The position numbers and the translations under genes were made by a program. Under the pieces are notes generated by a model. That model saw only the letters and a program-made list of their open reading frames with translations. It had not been told where the DNA came from and made no database searches. From Streptomyces sp. NBC_01244 (GTDB lineage Bacteria > Actinomycetota > Actinomycetes > Streptomycetales > Streptomycetaceae), in NCBI RefSeq assembly GCF_035987325.1, contig NZ_CP108488.1, forward strand, positions 8,370,001 through 8,434,000: a stretch of 64,000 bases of DNA, read 5' to 3'. Below, one piece after another: positions 1 to 10,690 of this stretch. Numbering within the stretch: the first letter of the stretch is position 1; every line of letters begins with the position of its first letter.

Positions 1-228
1 TTGAGCCAGACTCGCTTCGTGTCCGATCGTTCACCGGCCTTTTCCCAAAAGGTATTTGTCGGTTTCGATCATTCCCCGGGCGTCGCCCGTCCGGCCTTTG
101 ACGTGTGACGAAGAACGGATCGCCAATTTCCGCTTTCGCTCGCTCCGTTGGGCAATGATCAGTACATTCGGCTCGGACAGGAGTCCGACCCGTCCGGACC
201 GATGCAGGACCAAGGCTTGGAGACCCCG

Positions 229-1059
229 ATGGAGCGCCCCGCCTGGGCCCCGCCAGGCATCGACATATCGGTGCCGAGCGTGTCCCGTATCTACGATTAC
301 TACCTGGGCGGCTCCCACAATTTCGAGGTCGACAGGCAGGCGGCCCGTCGGGCCATGGAATTCATGCCGGGCCTGCCCAAGATCATGCAGGCCAACCGGG
401 CATTCATGCGCCGTGCGGTCCGGTACGCCGTGGCCGAGGGCGTGACGCAGTTCCTCGACATCGGCTCCGGCATCCCGACCTTCGGCAATGTCCACGAGAT
501 CGCCCAGGTCGCCAGCCCCGAGGCACGCGTGGTCTACGTCGACCACGACCCGGTGGCCGTCGCCCACAGCCAGGCCGTCCTGGCCGGCACCGAGCGGACC
601 GGGGTCGTCGCCGCCGACCTGCGCAAGCCCCAGGACATCCTGTCCGCCCCCGAGGTCGCGCAGGGGCTCGACCTGAGCCGCCCGGTCGCCCTGATGCTCG
701 TCGCCGTCCTGCACTTCCTGGAGGACTCGGACGAGCCCTACGACGCCGTCGCCCAACTGTGCGACGCGCTGGCACCCGGCAGCCTGCTGATCCTCACGCA
801 CGCCTCGTACGAGGGGATCCCGCTCTCGGAGGAGGTCGCGAGCGGAACCGTCGGCGTCTACCGCGAGATCCGCAACCCCCTCGTCATGCGGGACGGGGAG
901 CAGATCCGGCGCTTCTTCACCGGCTTCGGCCTGATCGAGCCCGGACTGGTGTCGATGCCCGACTGGCGGCCCGACACGACCGGCGGGCCGGAGGGCGAGC
1001 CCGCGGACGAAGACCCCTACGCCTTCTCGGGCTTCGCAGGCGTGGGACGCAAGGCGTGA
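229..1059 (+). CDS. SAM-dependent methyltransferase, SAV2177 (DUF574) family
   Basis: Protein of 276 aa from the ATG at 229, chosen because GGAG sits 6 nt upstream. An ATG at 202 and a TTG at 148 are also in frame. The start reads IDISVPSVSRIYDYYLGG, the usual opening of the actinobacterial SAV2177 methyltransferases. A Rossmann SAM-binding motif follows (FLDIGSGIPT, then an acidic strand ending VVYVDHDP). The substrate is unknown for the family. The stop overlaps the GTG of the following GGDEF/EAL gene (GTGA), so the two are probably translationally coupled. This links the methyltransferase to c-di-GMP signalling by position only. Confidence 0.9.
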   Translation: MERPAWAPPGIDISVPSVSRIYDYYLGGSHNFEVDRQAARRAMEFMPGLPKIMQANRAFMRRAVRYAVAEGVTQFLDIGSGIPTFGNVHEIAQVASPEARVVYVDHDPVAVAHSQAVLAGTERTGVVAADLRKPQDILSAPEVAQGLDLSRPVALMLVAVLHFLEDSDEPYDAVAQLCDALAPGSLLILTHASYEGIPLSEEVASGTVGVYREIRNPLVMRDGEQIRRFFTGFGLIEPGLVSMPDWRPDTTGGPEGEPADEDPYAFSGFAGVGRKA

Positions 1060-3245
1060 GACTGCCGACGCAGACGGCGGACGACCCGGCCGCGCCGCAG
1101 GGCGGTCTGGAGGACCGGATCGGGCGGTTCGCGACCATCTGGGGGCGGGCGATCTTCCCGGTCACCGCGACCTCGCTCACCCGCGGCGAGTTCGAACGCC
1201 ACCTCGTACCCCTCACCCGCACCCTCGTCGAGGCCCTGCGCGCCCGCCCCTTCGACTCCTCCGTCGGCCAGCGGGTCGGGGAGGAACTCGTCGCGGTCCA
1301 CTGCACCGACCCGGAGGCGCTGGCCGGCACGCTCGGCGTCGTCGAGTCCTACCTGGTGCTGTACTGCGGTCCGCAGGGCCCCGACGCCGAGAGCATCGAG
1401 GGAACCGAGGAGTACCGGTCCCGTTGTGCCCGGCTCCAGCACGGCATCGCGGCCGGGTTCGCCCGCGCCCTGCGCGAGCGCACGCTCAAGGAGCAGGAGG
1501 CGATCGCCCGCTCCGCCCTGACCGCCCGCATCGACGCCCAGCAGGCGCTGCACGCGAGCGAGGAGCGCTTCCGGGCGGTCTTCGAGGGCGCGGCCATCGG
1601 GATCGGCATCGCCGATCTGGAGGGCAACGTCCTGGAGATCAACGACGCGCTGCTGCAGATGTTCGGCGGCATGGACGGGCACGTCCGCGGCCGCAACGTC
1701 AGCGAATGGAGCCACCCCGACGACACCCCGCACGTCTGGCGGATGTACGGGGAGCTCGTGCGCGGCGAACGCGAGAGCTACCGCGTCGAGAAGCCGTACT
1801 ACCGGCACGACGGCACCGTGCTGTGGACCAACCTGACGGTCTCGCTGTTGCGCGACGCCGAGGGCGTGCCGCAGTATCAGCTGGCCCTGATGGAGGACAC
1901 CACCGAGCGCCGGCTGCTGAACCTGCGCCTGCGCTACGAGGCCACCCACGACGCCCTGACCGGCCTGCCGAACCGGACCCTTTTCTTCGAACGCCTGGAG
2001 AAGGCCCTGAGCGGCTCCGGCGGCTCCCGCTTCGGCTTGTGCTACCTCGATCTCGACGGCTTCAAAGCGGTCAACGACAGCCTCGGTCACTCGGCCGGCG
2101 ACCGGCTGCTGGTGGAGGTCGCCGACCGGCTCCAGAGCTGCGCGACCGGACCGGGCGAGGTGGTCGCCCGGCTCGGCGGCGACGAGTTCGTGGCGCTGAC
2201 CACCGGTCCCGACACCGAGGAGAAGGCCACCGAACTCGCCGTACGGATCCTCTCCGCCCTCTCCGTCCCGATCCGGCTGGAGGGCCGTGAGCTGACGGTC
2301 CGGGGCAGCATCGGCATCGTCGAGGGTCCGGCCCGTGAGCGCACCCCCGCGGAGGTGCTGCGCAGCGCCGACATCACCATGTACCGGGCCAAGGCGGCCG
2401 GCGGCAACCGGTTCGAGTTCGCCGACGCCGCCGCCGACGCGCGCGCCATCACCCGGCACGGCCTGACCAACGCCCTCCCGGCGGCGCTGGAACGCGGCGA
2501 GTTCTTCATCGAGTACCAGCCGCTGGTCCACATGCACGACGGCAGCGTGCACGGCGCCGAGGCACTGGTGCGCTGGTCGCACCCGCAGCACGGGGTGCTG
2601 GGCCCGGACCGGTTCATTCCCCTCGCCGAACGCACCGGCCTGATCGTGCCGCTCGGCCGCTGGGTCCTGGAGGAGTCGGTCCGCCAGGCCCGTGCCTGGC
2701 AGCACCAGAAGGGCGGCGCCACTCTGCGGATCAACGTCAACCTGTCACCGACCCAGCTGCACCACCCCGGCCTGGTCGCCGACACGATCCGGGTCCTGGA
2801 GTCCTCGGGCCTGTCTCCGGGCACGCTGTGCCTGGAGGTCACCGAGTCGGCCCTGATCGGCGCCGACGACGAACTCCTCGAACCCCTGCGCCGGCTCGCC
2901 GCCCTCGGCGTGGACATCGCCCTCGACGACTTCGGTACCGGCTACTCGAACCTGGCCAACCTGCGCCGCCTGCCCGTCAGCGTCCTGAAACTGGACCGCT
3001 CCTTCACCAAGGGCATGCAGCAGCACCCGGCCAACCCGGTCGACGTCAAGATCGTGGAGGGCATCGTCGCCCTGGCCCACAGCCTCGAACTCGCCGTCAC
3101 CGTCGAGGGCGTGGAAACCGGCGCCCAGGCCGCCCAGCTCCGAGCCCTCGGCTGCGACACGGCCCAGGGCTGGTACTACGCCCGCCCGGGCGCCGCCGAC
3201 CGCATCCACACCCTGTCCCTGTCGGACGCGGTCCCCATGTCCTGA
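1056..3245 (+). CDS. rmdA: PAS-GGDEF-EAL cyclic-di-GMP cyclase/phosphodiesterase (RmdA-like)
   Basis: Protein of 729 aa starting at the GTG that overlaps the upstream stop. Order: an N-terminal helical region (about 1-150), a PAS domain with PAC tail (about 170-295, ending MEDTTERR), GGDEF (G374-F378, RLGGDEF, intact) and EAL (EAL at 502-504 in GAEALVRW, with a later DDFGTGYSNL loop). Both catalytic signatures look intact, so synthesis and hydrolysis of c-di-GMP are both possible. No membrane segments are visible. S. coelicolor and S. venezuelae RmdA have this soluble PAS-GGDEF-EAL layout and affect development. The gene symbol rests on architecture and remembered gene neighbourhood, so it is tentative. 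A hairpin follows the stop. Confidence 0.88.
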   Translation: MRLPTQTADDPAAPQGGLEDRIGRFATIWGRAIFPVTATSLTRGEFERHLVPLTRTLVEALRARPFDSSVGQRVGEELVAVHCTDPEALAGTLGVVESYLVLYCGPQGPDAESIEGTEEYRSRCARLQHGIAAGFARALRERTLKEQEAIARSALTARIDAQQALHASEERFRAVFEGAAIGIGIADLEGNVLEINDALLQMFGGMDGHVRGRNVSEWSHPDDTPHVWRMYGELVRGERESYRVEKPYYRHDGTVLWTNLTVSLLRDAEGVPQYQLALMEDTTERRLLNLRLRYEATHDALTGLPNRTLFFERLEKALSGSGGSRFGLCYLDLDGFKAVNDSLGHSAGDRLLVEVADRLQSCATGPGEVVARLGGDEFVALTTGPDTEEKATELAVRILSALSVPIRLEGRELTVRGSIGIVEGPARERTPAEVLRSADITMYRAKAAGGNRFEFADAAADARAITRHGLTNALPAALERGEFFIEYQPLVHMHDGSVHGAEALVRWSHPQHGVLGPDRFIPLAERTGLIVPLGRWVLEESVRQARAWQHQKGGATLRINVNLSPTQLHHPGLVADTIRVLESSGLSPGTLCLEVTESALIGADDELLEPLRRLAALGVDIALDDFGTGYSNLANLRRLPVSVLKLDRSFTKGMQQHPANPVDVKIVEGIVALAHSLELAVTVEGVETGAQAAQLRALGCDTAQGWYYARPGAADRIHTLSLSDAVPMS

Positions 3246-3260
3246 ACGCCACCCGCACGG

Positions 3261-3293
3261 CCCGCCCCCTGGACCGCATGGTCCGGGGGCGGC
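3261..3293. terminator. Hairpin between convergent genes
   Basis: CCGCCCCCTGGACC, a GCAT loop, then GGTCCGGGGGCGG form a long GC-rich stem with one bulge. It lies in the 53-base gap between the convergent c-di-GMP enzyme gene and the monooxygenase gene. There is no T tract, as is common in Streptomyces. It would serve both strands. Confidence 0.7.
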
Positions 3294-3298
3294 CGGGC

Positions 3299-4423
3299 TC
3301 ACTCCAGGCCCGCCTCGGTGCCCCGGCCCGGCTCGCGGACGGCCGCCAGCACCCGCTCGTAGCGCCGTGCCGTGTCGGCCAGGAGCTCCGCGGCCACCGG
3401 CAGCCGCTCCGCCTGGTACGCGTCGAGGGCTTCCTCCCCGGCCGTCCCGGAGAGGACTGCGGCCAGCGTCCGGCCGAGGGCGGCGGCGTCCTGGATGCCG
3501 GTGTTCATGCCCAGTCCGCCGGCTATGGGGTGGACGTGCGCCGCGTCTCCGGCGAGGAAGGCCCGGCCCTCGCGTATCCGGGTGGCCATGCGGACGTTGA
3601 CCCGCCAGGAGGAGAGCCAGGTGGGGTCGGCCAGCCGGATCCCCGGCATCCGGGCGTGCCGGTCGAAGAGCCGCTGGAAGCTCTCCAGCGAGGGCGGCAG
3701 CGCCTCGCCCCCTTCGCCCGTCTCGGGCGGGGCCTGCAGTTGGAACGTGTCCGTCCCCGGCATCGGGCAGAGCAGGATCCCGCCCCCGTCCGAGGTGAAC
3801 CACTGGTGCCAGACCTCACGGCTGAGCCCCGGTGCCCGGACATCCCCGAGCACCATCGCCGGTTCCCTCTCCCCGTTCCCCTCGAAGGGGATGGCGAGAA
3901 GTTTGCGGGTGGTGCTGTGCCCGCCATCGCACCCCGCCAGATATCCGGCCCGGATCACGGCGCCGTCCTCCAGCTCGGCGCGGACGCCGTCCGCGTCCTG
4001 GCTGATTCCGGCGAGCCGGGACCCGTACTCGACACGCACGCCCAGTTCGCCCAGCCGGTCCCGCAGCGCCTCCTCCACCTGCCACTGCCCCACGAGCAGG
4101 CCGCCGCTGACCACGGTGTCCTTGACGGGCTCTCCGTCGAAGTACTTGCGCAGCACCACGTGCTCGCGCCCCTTGGCCCTCACCTCCCCGGCCACGCCGA
4201 GCTCCTCGAAGAAGTCGAGGCTGTCCGGCTGGAGGCCCTTGCCCCGGGACTCGTGGTGTGGTCCCGGGCGGCCTTCGATGATCCGCACCGCGATGCCGCG
4301 ACGGGCCAGGTCGCAGGCGAGCGTGAGGCCGGTCGGGCCGGAGCCCACGATCAGCACGTCCGCTCCGTCCATTGCATCCGCCAGGCCTGCATCCGCCAGG
4401 CCTGCATCCGCCACTCCAGTCAT
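3299..4423 (-). CDS. FAD-dependent aromatic monooxygenase (PHBH family)
   Basis: Protein of 374 aa. A GxGxxG dinucleotide-binding motif (DVLIVGSGPTGL) lies near the N terminus, and the FAD-ribityl motif GDAAHVHPIAGGLGMNTG near the C terminus. This is the layout of class A flavoprotein hydroxylases such as RdmE/MhpA. It lacks the extra C-terminal thioredoxin-like domain of the long members. The ATG at 4423 has a GAGGGG upstream. An internal ATG at 4372 would remove an N-terminal GLADA repeat coded by a 15-bp tandem repeat. It is divergent from a TetR gene, a classic arrangement for TetR control of a detoxifying or tailoring oxygenase. Confidence 0.85.
   Translation of the reverse strand: MTGVADAGLADAGLADAMDGADVLIVGSGPTGLTLACDLARRGIAVRIIEGRPGPHHESRGKGLQPDSLDFFEELGVAGEVRAKGREHVVLRKYFDGEPVKDTVVSGGLLVGQWQVEEALRDRLGELGVRVEYGSRLAGISQDADGVRAELEDGAVIRAGYLAGCDGGHSTTRKLLAIPFEGNGEREPAMVLGDVRAPGLSREVWHQWFTSDGGGILLCPMPGTDTFQLQAPPETGEGGEALPPSLESFQRLFDRHARMPGIRLADPTWLSSWRVNVRMATRIREGRAFLAGDAAHVHPIAGGLGMNTGIQDAAALGRTLAAVLSGTAGEEALDAYQAERLPVAAELLADTARRYERVLAAVREPGRGTEAGLE
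4373..4413. repeat. 15-bp tandem repeat at monooxygenase start
   Basis: TGCATCCGCCAGGCC occurs at 4373-4387 and 4388-4402, followed by an 11-base partial copy. On the minus strand it encodes GLADA repeats in frame, between two possible start codons, so copy number changes would alter only the N-terminal tail. Confidence 0.85.
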
Positions 4424-4484
4424 GAGATGTCCCCTCGTCGTCGGTATCTCAAGGAAAGCGGCTCGTCACAGAAAATGCAACCGG

Positions 4485-4498
4485 GTTACAAAAGTAAC
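4485..4498. promoter_or_regulatory. Candidate TetR operator, GTTAC-N4-GTAAC
   Basis: A perfect 5-bp inverted repeat with an AAAA spacer lies in the AT-richer strip between the divergent monooxygenase and TetR genes, 31 nt before the TetR start. It is the only clear dyad in the gap. Binding is inferred, not shown. Confidence 0.45.
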
Positions 4499-4528
4499 TT
4501 GGTCACTCGTTCGTGTTAGGGTGGACCC

Positions 4529-5191
4529 ATGGAGAACACGAAGGGTCTGCGCGAGAGCAAGAAGCTCCGCACGCGCCACCAGCTGGCGGCCACGGCGCTG
4601 GAGCTCTTCCTGGAGCGGGGCTTCGACGCCGTATCGGTGGCCGACGTCGCGGCGGCCGCAGAGGTCTCCAAGCCCACGCTGTTCCGCTACTTCCCCAGCA
4701 AGGAGGACCTGGTCCTCGACCGGTTCGCCGACCATCAGGACGAGGCGGCGCGCGTCGTGCGCGACCGGGCCGCCGGGCAGACCCCGGTGGCGGCGGTCCG
4801 CGCCCACTTCCTGGCGGCGCTCGCGGAACGGGACCCGATCACCGGGCTCTGCGACCACCCGAACGTGCTCGCCTTCCAGCGCCTGCTCTACGGCACCGCC
4901 AGCCTGGAGTCCCGGCTGGCCCACTACGCCGCCCGCGAGGTGGAGTTGCTCGCCGCCGTCCTGGAGGCCGAAACGGTCGACCCGCTCAGCGCCCGGCTGG
5001 CAGCCGGATACCTGGTGGCGGCCCGCCGGGAGCTCGGCCGGGAGAACTTCCTCCGCATCGAGGCCGGCCGGAGCGCCGACGAGGCCCACCCGGCCGCCGT
5101 CGTCGACGCGGAGCGCGCCTTCGCCCTCCTGTCCGACGGCCTCGACCGGGCGCTGCCCGGGGCCCGGCCCGGCCCGGTTGCCGGGGGCTGA
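4529..5191 (+). CDS. TetR family transcriptional regulator
   Basis: Protein of 220 aa. The N-terminal helix-turn-helix reads SVADVAAAAEVSKPTLFRYFPSKEDLV, broken here only by context (residues about 33-58), matching the TetR_N domain. The C-terminal ligand domain is unassigned but resembles actinobacterial regulators with a conserved LCDHP stretch. It is divergent from the FAD monooxygenase, and the gap holds a dyad that could be its operator. The likely job is local repression of the monooxygenase and of itself. Confidence 0.88.
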   Translation: MENTKGLRESKKLRTRHQLAATALELFLERGFDAVSVADVAAAAEVSKPTLFRYFPSKEDLVLDRFADHQDEAARVVRDRAAGQTPVAAVRAHFLAALAERDPITGLCDHPNVLAFQRLLYGTASLESRLAHYAAREVELLAAVLEAETVDPLSARLAAGYLVAARRELGRENFLRIEAGRSADEAHPAAVVDAERAFALLSDGLDRALPGARPGPVAGG

Positions 5192-5205
5192 CGGGCCTCG
5201 GGTTG

Positions 5206-5261
5206 GCAGCATCGGCCCAGCAGCATCGGCCCAGCAGGGTCAGCCCAGCAGAATCAGCCCA
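5206..5261. repeat. 14-bp tandem repeat, four units, containing the LysR stop codon
   Basis: Units GCAGCATCGGCCCA, the same again, GCAGGGTCAGCCCA and GCAGAATCAGCCCA lie head to tail. The LysR stop (TCA on this strand, 5254-5256) is inside the last unit. The period is not a multiple of three, so unit gain or loss at the gene end would alter the reading frame past the stop. Confidence 0.9.
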
Positions 5262-6132
5262 GCAGGATGCGCTTCAGCTCCCGGGCCGCGCGTGGGGGTG
5301 CCACGTCCGTGCGGTGGGCCAGGGCGATCGTGCGGCGCAGGGGGGAGCCCGCCAGGGGGGTGGCGCGCAGGCCGGAGCCCGCGCGGTCGGCCACCATCGC
5401 CGGGACCACCGCGATGCCGAGCCCCGCGCGGACGAAGCCCAGTACGGCGTCCATCTCGCCGCCCTCCACCGTGAACACCGGCTCGAAGCCCTCCGCCCGG
5501 CAGGCCGCCACCGTGAGGTCCCGCAGGTCGTAGCCGTGCCGGAACATCACCATCGGCTCGTCGCGCAGCGCGGACACCGTGAGGGAGCCCCCGCCCGCCG
5601 GGGGCGGGAGGGCCGCCGAGGAAACCACCACCAGGTCCTCCGTCAGCAGCTCCACCGTCGTCAGCGCCGGCGCCGAGGGGGGTAGCGGCAGGGCGATCAG
5701 TGCGAGGTCCAGGGAGCCCCGCGCGAGCTCCCGTACGAGGTCCAGCGAACCGCTCTCCTCGATCAGCAGCTCGATCCCCGGATGGGCGGTGTGGAAGGCG
5801 CGGAGCACGCCCGGCAGCAGGCCCGTGCACAGGCTCGGGGTGGCCCCCAGCCGGATCCGGCCGCGCCGGAGCTGCGCCAGCTCCTGCACCTCCAGCCGCG
5901 CCGTGTCCGCGTCCGCGAGGATCCGCCGGGCCAGCGGCAGCAGGGTCTCGCCGGCGTCGGTGAGCGTGATGTTCCCGCGCGCCCGGCTGAAGAGTTCGGC
6001 GCCCAGCTCCCGTTCGAGCGCCTTGATCTGCTGCGAGAGGGAAGGCTGGGCGACGTGTTCGCGCTCGGCCGCGCGTGTGAAGTGACGGGTCTCGGCGACG
6101 GCGACGAAGTAGACCAGCTGCTGGAACTGCAT
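5254..6132 (-). CDS. LysR family transcriptional regulator
   Basis: Protein of 292 aa with the standard LysR layout. The N-terminal winged helix-turn-helix is recognisable (MQFQQLVYFVAVAETRHF, then PSLSQQIKALERELG at about 31-45) and is followed by the LysR substrate-binding fold. It is divergent from sdhC across a 94-base gap. That gap contains ATAG-N7-CTAT, a perfect T-N11-A LysR box, so control of the succinate dehydrogenase operon and of itself is likely. The effector is unknown. The stop codon sits in a 14-bp tandem repeat. Confidence 0.92.
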   Translation of the reverse strand: MQFQQLVYFVAVAETRHFTRAAEREHVAQPSLSQQIKALERELGAELFSRARGNITLTDAGETLLPLARRILADADTARLEVQELAQLRRGRIRLGATPSLCTGLLPGVLRAFHTAHPGIELLIEESGSLDLVRELARGSLDLALIALPLPPSAPALTTVELLTEDLVVVSSAALPPPAGGGSLTVSALRDEPMVMFRHGYDLRDLTVAACRAEGFEPVFTVEGGEMDAVLGFVRAGLGIAVVPAMVADRAGSGLRATPLAGSPLRRTIALAHRTDVAPPRAARELKRILLG

Positions 6133-6152
6133 GACCCCAGGCTAGCGCCTCC

Positions 6153-6167
6153 ATAGGCTGAGACTAT
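6153..6167. promoter_or_regulatory. LysR-type (T-N11-A) binding box
   Basis: ATAG, seven bases, CTAT: a perfect dyad that fits the LysR consensus T-N11-A. It is placed between the divergent LysR gene (start 6132) and sdhC (start 6227). The neighbouring LysR protein is the obvious ligand by family knowledge. Confidence 0.6.
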
Positions 6168-6226
6168 TGACTTGAGCTCTGCCATGTCTTGGACCTTTCG
6201 GGACCTTCGTCCTTACCGTCAATGTC

Positions 6227-6931
6227 ATGGCTCTGGCAACGCGGACGGATCGACGGCCGTCCACCACGCGAACGCTCTGGGACTCCTCCGTCGGCAAGAA
6301 GTCCGTGATGGCCGTCTCCGGCTTGATCATGCTCGGCTACCTCGCCGTGCACATGCTCGGAAACCTCAAGATCTTCTTCGGGGCGGACGAGTTCAACGGC
6401 TACGCCCACTGGCTCCGCACCCTCGGCTCGCCCTTCCTGCACCACGAGTGGGCCCTGTGGATCGTCCGGGTGGCCCTGCTCGCGGCGGTCGTCGCGCACG
6501 GGGTCTGCGCGTACCAGCTCAGCCGCCGCGACATCAAGGCGCGCCCGGTGAAGTACGCCCACAAGCGCCGCCGCGCGAGCTATGCCACCCGCACCATGCG
6601 CTGGGGCGGCGTCATCCTCGCCCTCTTCATCGTCTGGCACCTGCTCGACCTCACCACGCTCACCGTGAACGAGCGGGCCTGGGCCGGACATCCGTACGAG
6701 AACGTCCTCGCCACCTTCTCCACCTGGTACGGCAACACCATCTACCTCGTGGCGATGGCGGCCCTCGGACTGCACGTCCGCCACGGCTTCTGGAGCGCCG
6801 CCCAGACCCTCGGCGCGGGCAACGCCCGACGGGACAGGACGCTGAAGTTCCTGGCCAACGGCCTCGCCCTCGTCCTCTTCGCGGGCTTCGTGTCCGTGCC
6901 CGTCGCCGTCATGACCGGAGTGGTGAGCTGA
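6227..6931 (+). CDS. sdhC: Succinate dehydrogenase/fumarate reductase cytochrome b subunit
   Basis: Protein of 234 aa with five hydrophobic segments (about 25-45, 80-105, 125-145, 165-185 and 205-225). Several histidines lie in or next to them ([33 protein letters not shown]), as in the single-subunit, di-heme type B anchors that need no sdhD. It anchors the enzyme in the cytoplasmic membrane and passes electrons to or from menaquinone. It is the first gene of a three-gene operon; the flavoprotein starts 2 bases after its stop. A LysR box lies upstream. Confidence 0.93.
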   Translation: MALATRTDRRPSTTRTLWDSSVGKKSVMAVSGLIMLGYLAVHMLGNLKIFFGADEFNGYAHWLRTLGSPFLHHEWALWIVRVALLAAVVAHGVCAYQLSRRDIKARPVKYAHKRRRASYATRTMRWGGVILALFIVWHLLDLTTLTVNERAWAGHPYENVLATFSTWYGNTIYLVAMAALGLHVRHGFWSAAQTLGAGNARRDRTLKFLANGLALVLFAGFVSVPVAVMTGVVS

Positions 6932-6933
6932 CC

Positions 6934-8939
<2,006 letters not shown>

Positions 8940-8943
<4 letters not shown>

Positions 8944-9686
8944 AGCTCACCCTGCGCGTCTGGCGCCAGAAGAACGCCGACGCCCCCGGCGCGATGGCCT
9001 CGTACGAGGTCGACGGCATCTCGGAGGGCATGTCCTTCCTCGAAATGCTCGACACCCTCAACGAGGACCTCATCCTGAGCGGAGAGGACCCGGTCGCCTT
9101 CGACCACGACTGCCGCGAGGGCATCTGCGGCGCGTGCAGCCTCGTCATCAACGGCGACGCCCACGGGCCGGAGCGCACCACGACCTGCCAGCTCCACATG
9201 CGCTCCTTCGACGACGGCGACACCATCGACGTCGAACCCTGGCGGGCCTCGGCCTTCCCCGTCGTCAAGGACCTCGTCGTCGACCGAGGGGCGCTCGACC
9301 GGGTCATCCAGGCCGGCGGCTACATCACCGCCCCCACCGGCGCCGCCCCCGAGGCGCACGCCACGGCCGTCCCCAAGCCCGACGCCGACTACGCCTTCGA
9401 GCACGCCGAGTGCATCGGCTGCGGGGCGTGCGTGGCGGCCTGCCCCAACGGCTCCGCGATGCTCTTCACCTCCGCCAAGGTCAACCACCTGAACGTGCTC
9501 CCGCAGGGCTCGCCGGAGCGTGAGACCCGGGTCCTGGACATGGTGGCCACCATGGACGCCGAGGGCTTCGGAGGGTGCACCCTGACCGGCGAGTGCGCCA
9601 CGGCCTGCCCGAAGGGCATCCCGCTGCCCTCGATCGCCGCCATGAACAAGGAGTGGCTGCGGGCCGTCCGCCGAGGCCCGCGCTGA
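8940..9686 (+). CDS. sdhB: Succinate dehydrogenase/fumarate reductase iron-sulfur subunit
   Basis: Protein of 248 aa. The plant-type 2Fe-2S cysteines are C58, C63, C66 and about C83 (CREGICGAC). The C-terminal ferredoxin-like part holds [14 protein letters not shown] and [14 protein letters not shown] for the 4Fe-4S and 3Fe-4S clusters. It passes electrons between the flavoprotein and the cytochrome b subunit. The ATG overlaps the sdhA stop (ATGA). It is the last gene of the operon. Confidence 0.95.
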
Positions 9687-9738
9687 CCTGCGGGTTCCAT
9701 GAAAATGGGGGAGCGTCCGCCGGGGGACCGAGAAGCTC

Positions 9739-9798
9739 CGGCGGCGCACGACCCGAACCGGCGGTGCGCGACCCGAACCGGCGGTGCGTGACCGTGAC
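9739..9798. repeat. 20-bp tandem repeat, three units, after sdhB
   Basis: Units of the form CGGCGGYGCRCGACCCGAAC at 9739, 9759 and 9779, the last diverging at its end. They lie in the 214-base noncoding gap between sdhB and the next gene. I see no terminator stem or promoter in the gap that I would defend. Confidence 0.85.
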
Positions 9799-9900
9799 AC
9801 CCCGGCTCGTGACCACGACGCGTCCGCCGATCGGATGATCGGAGCGGCCCCCGCCGTGCCGTGACCGGTCGGCCTCCCGGGCGTGGGTGACAGTGGGCGC

Positions 9901-10548
9901 ATGTCTCAAGCCCCCGCCGGATCCGGCCCGCGCCGCCGCACCGTGCTGGCCGCCGCCCTCGCCCCGCTGGCGGCGGCCGGCTGCGCCGGGGAGGAGCGCC
10001 CCCCGAAGCCGCGCCCCGGCCCCGAGGCCGCCAAGGACGCGCTCGTCATGGTCATCCGGCACGCCGAGAAGCCGTACGCCGGGGACACCGGCGAGGACGA
10101 CGAAGGCAACGAGGACCCCGGTTTCCTCGCCGTCCGGGGCCGGCGCCGAGCCCAGGAACTGCCCACCCTCTTCCCGCCGGCCCGGGGCGCCGCCTTGCCC
10201 CGGCCCGGGGCCGTCTTCGCGGCCGGCGGCAGGGCGGGGGCGCCCGCGCGGTGCCGCCAGACGGTCGAGCCGCTCGCCACCGCGCTGGGTACTCCCGTCC
10301 GGGCGGAATTCGCCGTCGGAGCCGAGCCCGCCCTGGTCCGGGCGGTGCTGGCGGCTCGGATGCCCGTCCTGGTCTGCTGGGAGCACCAGGGGATGCCCCG
10401 CCTGATCCGGGGCCTCGGAGCGCAGGACGTGCTGGGGTTGCCGGCCGCCTGGCCCGACCGCTACGACCTGGTGTGGATGTTCGCCCGCAAGCAGGGTGTC
10501 TGGACCTTCCGCGAGCTGCCGCAGCACCTGCTCCACGGGGACGCGTAG
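9901..10548 (+). CDS. Histidine-phosphatase-like lipoprotein
   Basis: Protein of 215 aa from the ATG at 9901. The N terminus has a twin-arginine-like run (PRRRTVLAA) and a lipobox ending AAAGC, so it is probably an exported, possibly Tat-dependent, lipoprotein. VIRHAEKP is the RH motif of the histidine phosphatase superfamily. A later EHQGMPRLI resembles the second catalytic His region. The usual RHGE is RHAE here, as in broad-specificity members. The substrate is unknown. An upstream ATG at 9883 is also in frame but would lengthen the signal peptide. Confidence 0.75.
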   Translation: MSQAPAGSGPRRRTVLAAALAPLAAAGCAGEERPPKPRPGPEAAKDALVMVIRHAEKPYAGDTGEDDEGNEDPGFLAVRGRRRAQELPTLFPPARGAALPRPGAVFAAGGRAGAPARCRQTVEPLATALGTPVRAEFAVGAEPALVRAVLAARMPVLVCWEHQGMPRLIRGLGAQDVLGLPAAWPDRYDLVWMFARKQGVWTFRELPQHLLHGDA

Positions 10549-10575
10549 CACCGGCGCGCGGTCGCGCCGGGACCC

Positions 10576-10620
10576 CGCGAGCACGTCGGGAGCGCGCGAG
10601 CACGCCGCGAGCACGCCGCG
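10576..10620. repeat. Repeated CGCGAGCACG element
   Basis: CGCGAGCACG occurs at 10576, 10595 and 10606, just after the stop of the lipoprotein gene. It is one of several short repeats found at gene 3' ends in this window. Confidence 0.7.
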
Positions 10621-10690
10621 ATGACCGCGCGGTACGGGCGTACTCTGAGAAGTGGACTCGGGGCAGTCGTGCGCCGGGAGGTCGACGATC

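Noticed and set aside
9739..9798. 20-bp repeats as a CRISPR array
   Set aside because: Units abut with no spacers, and no cas gene is in the window.
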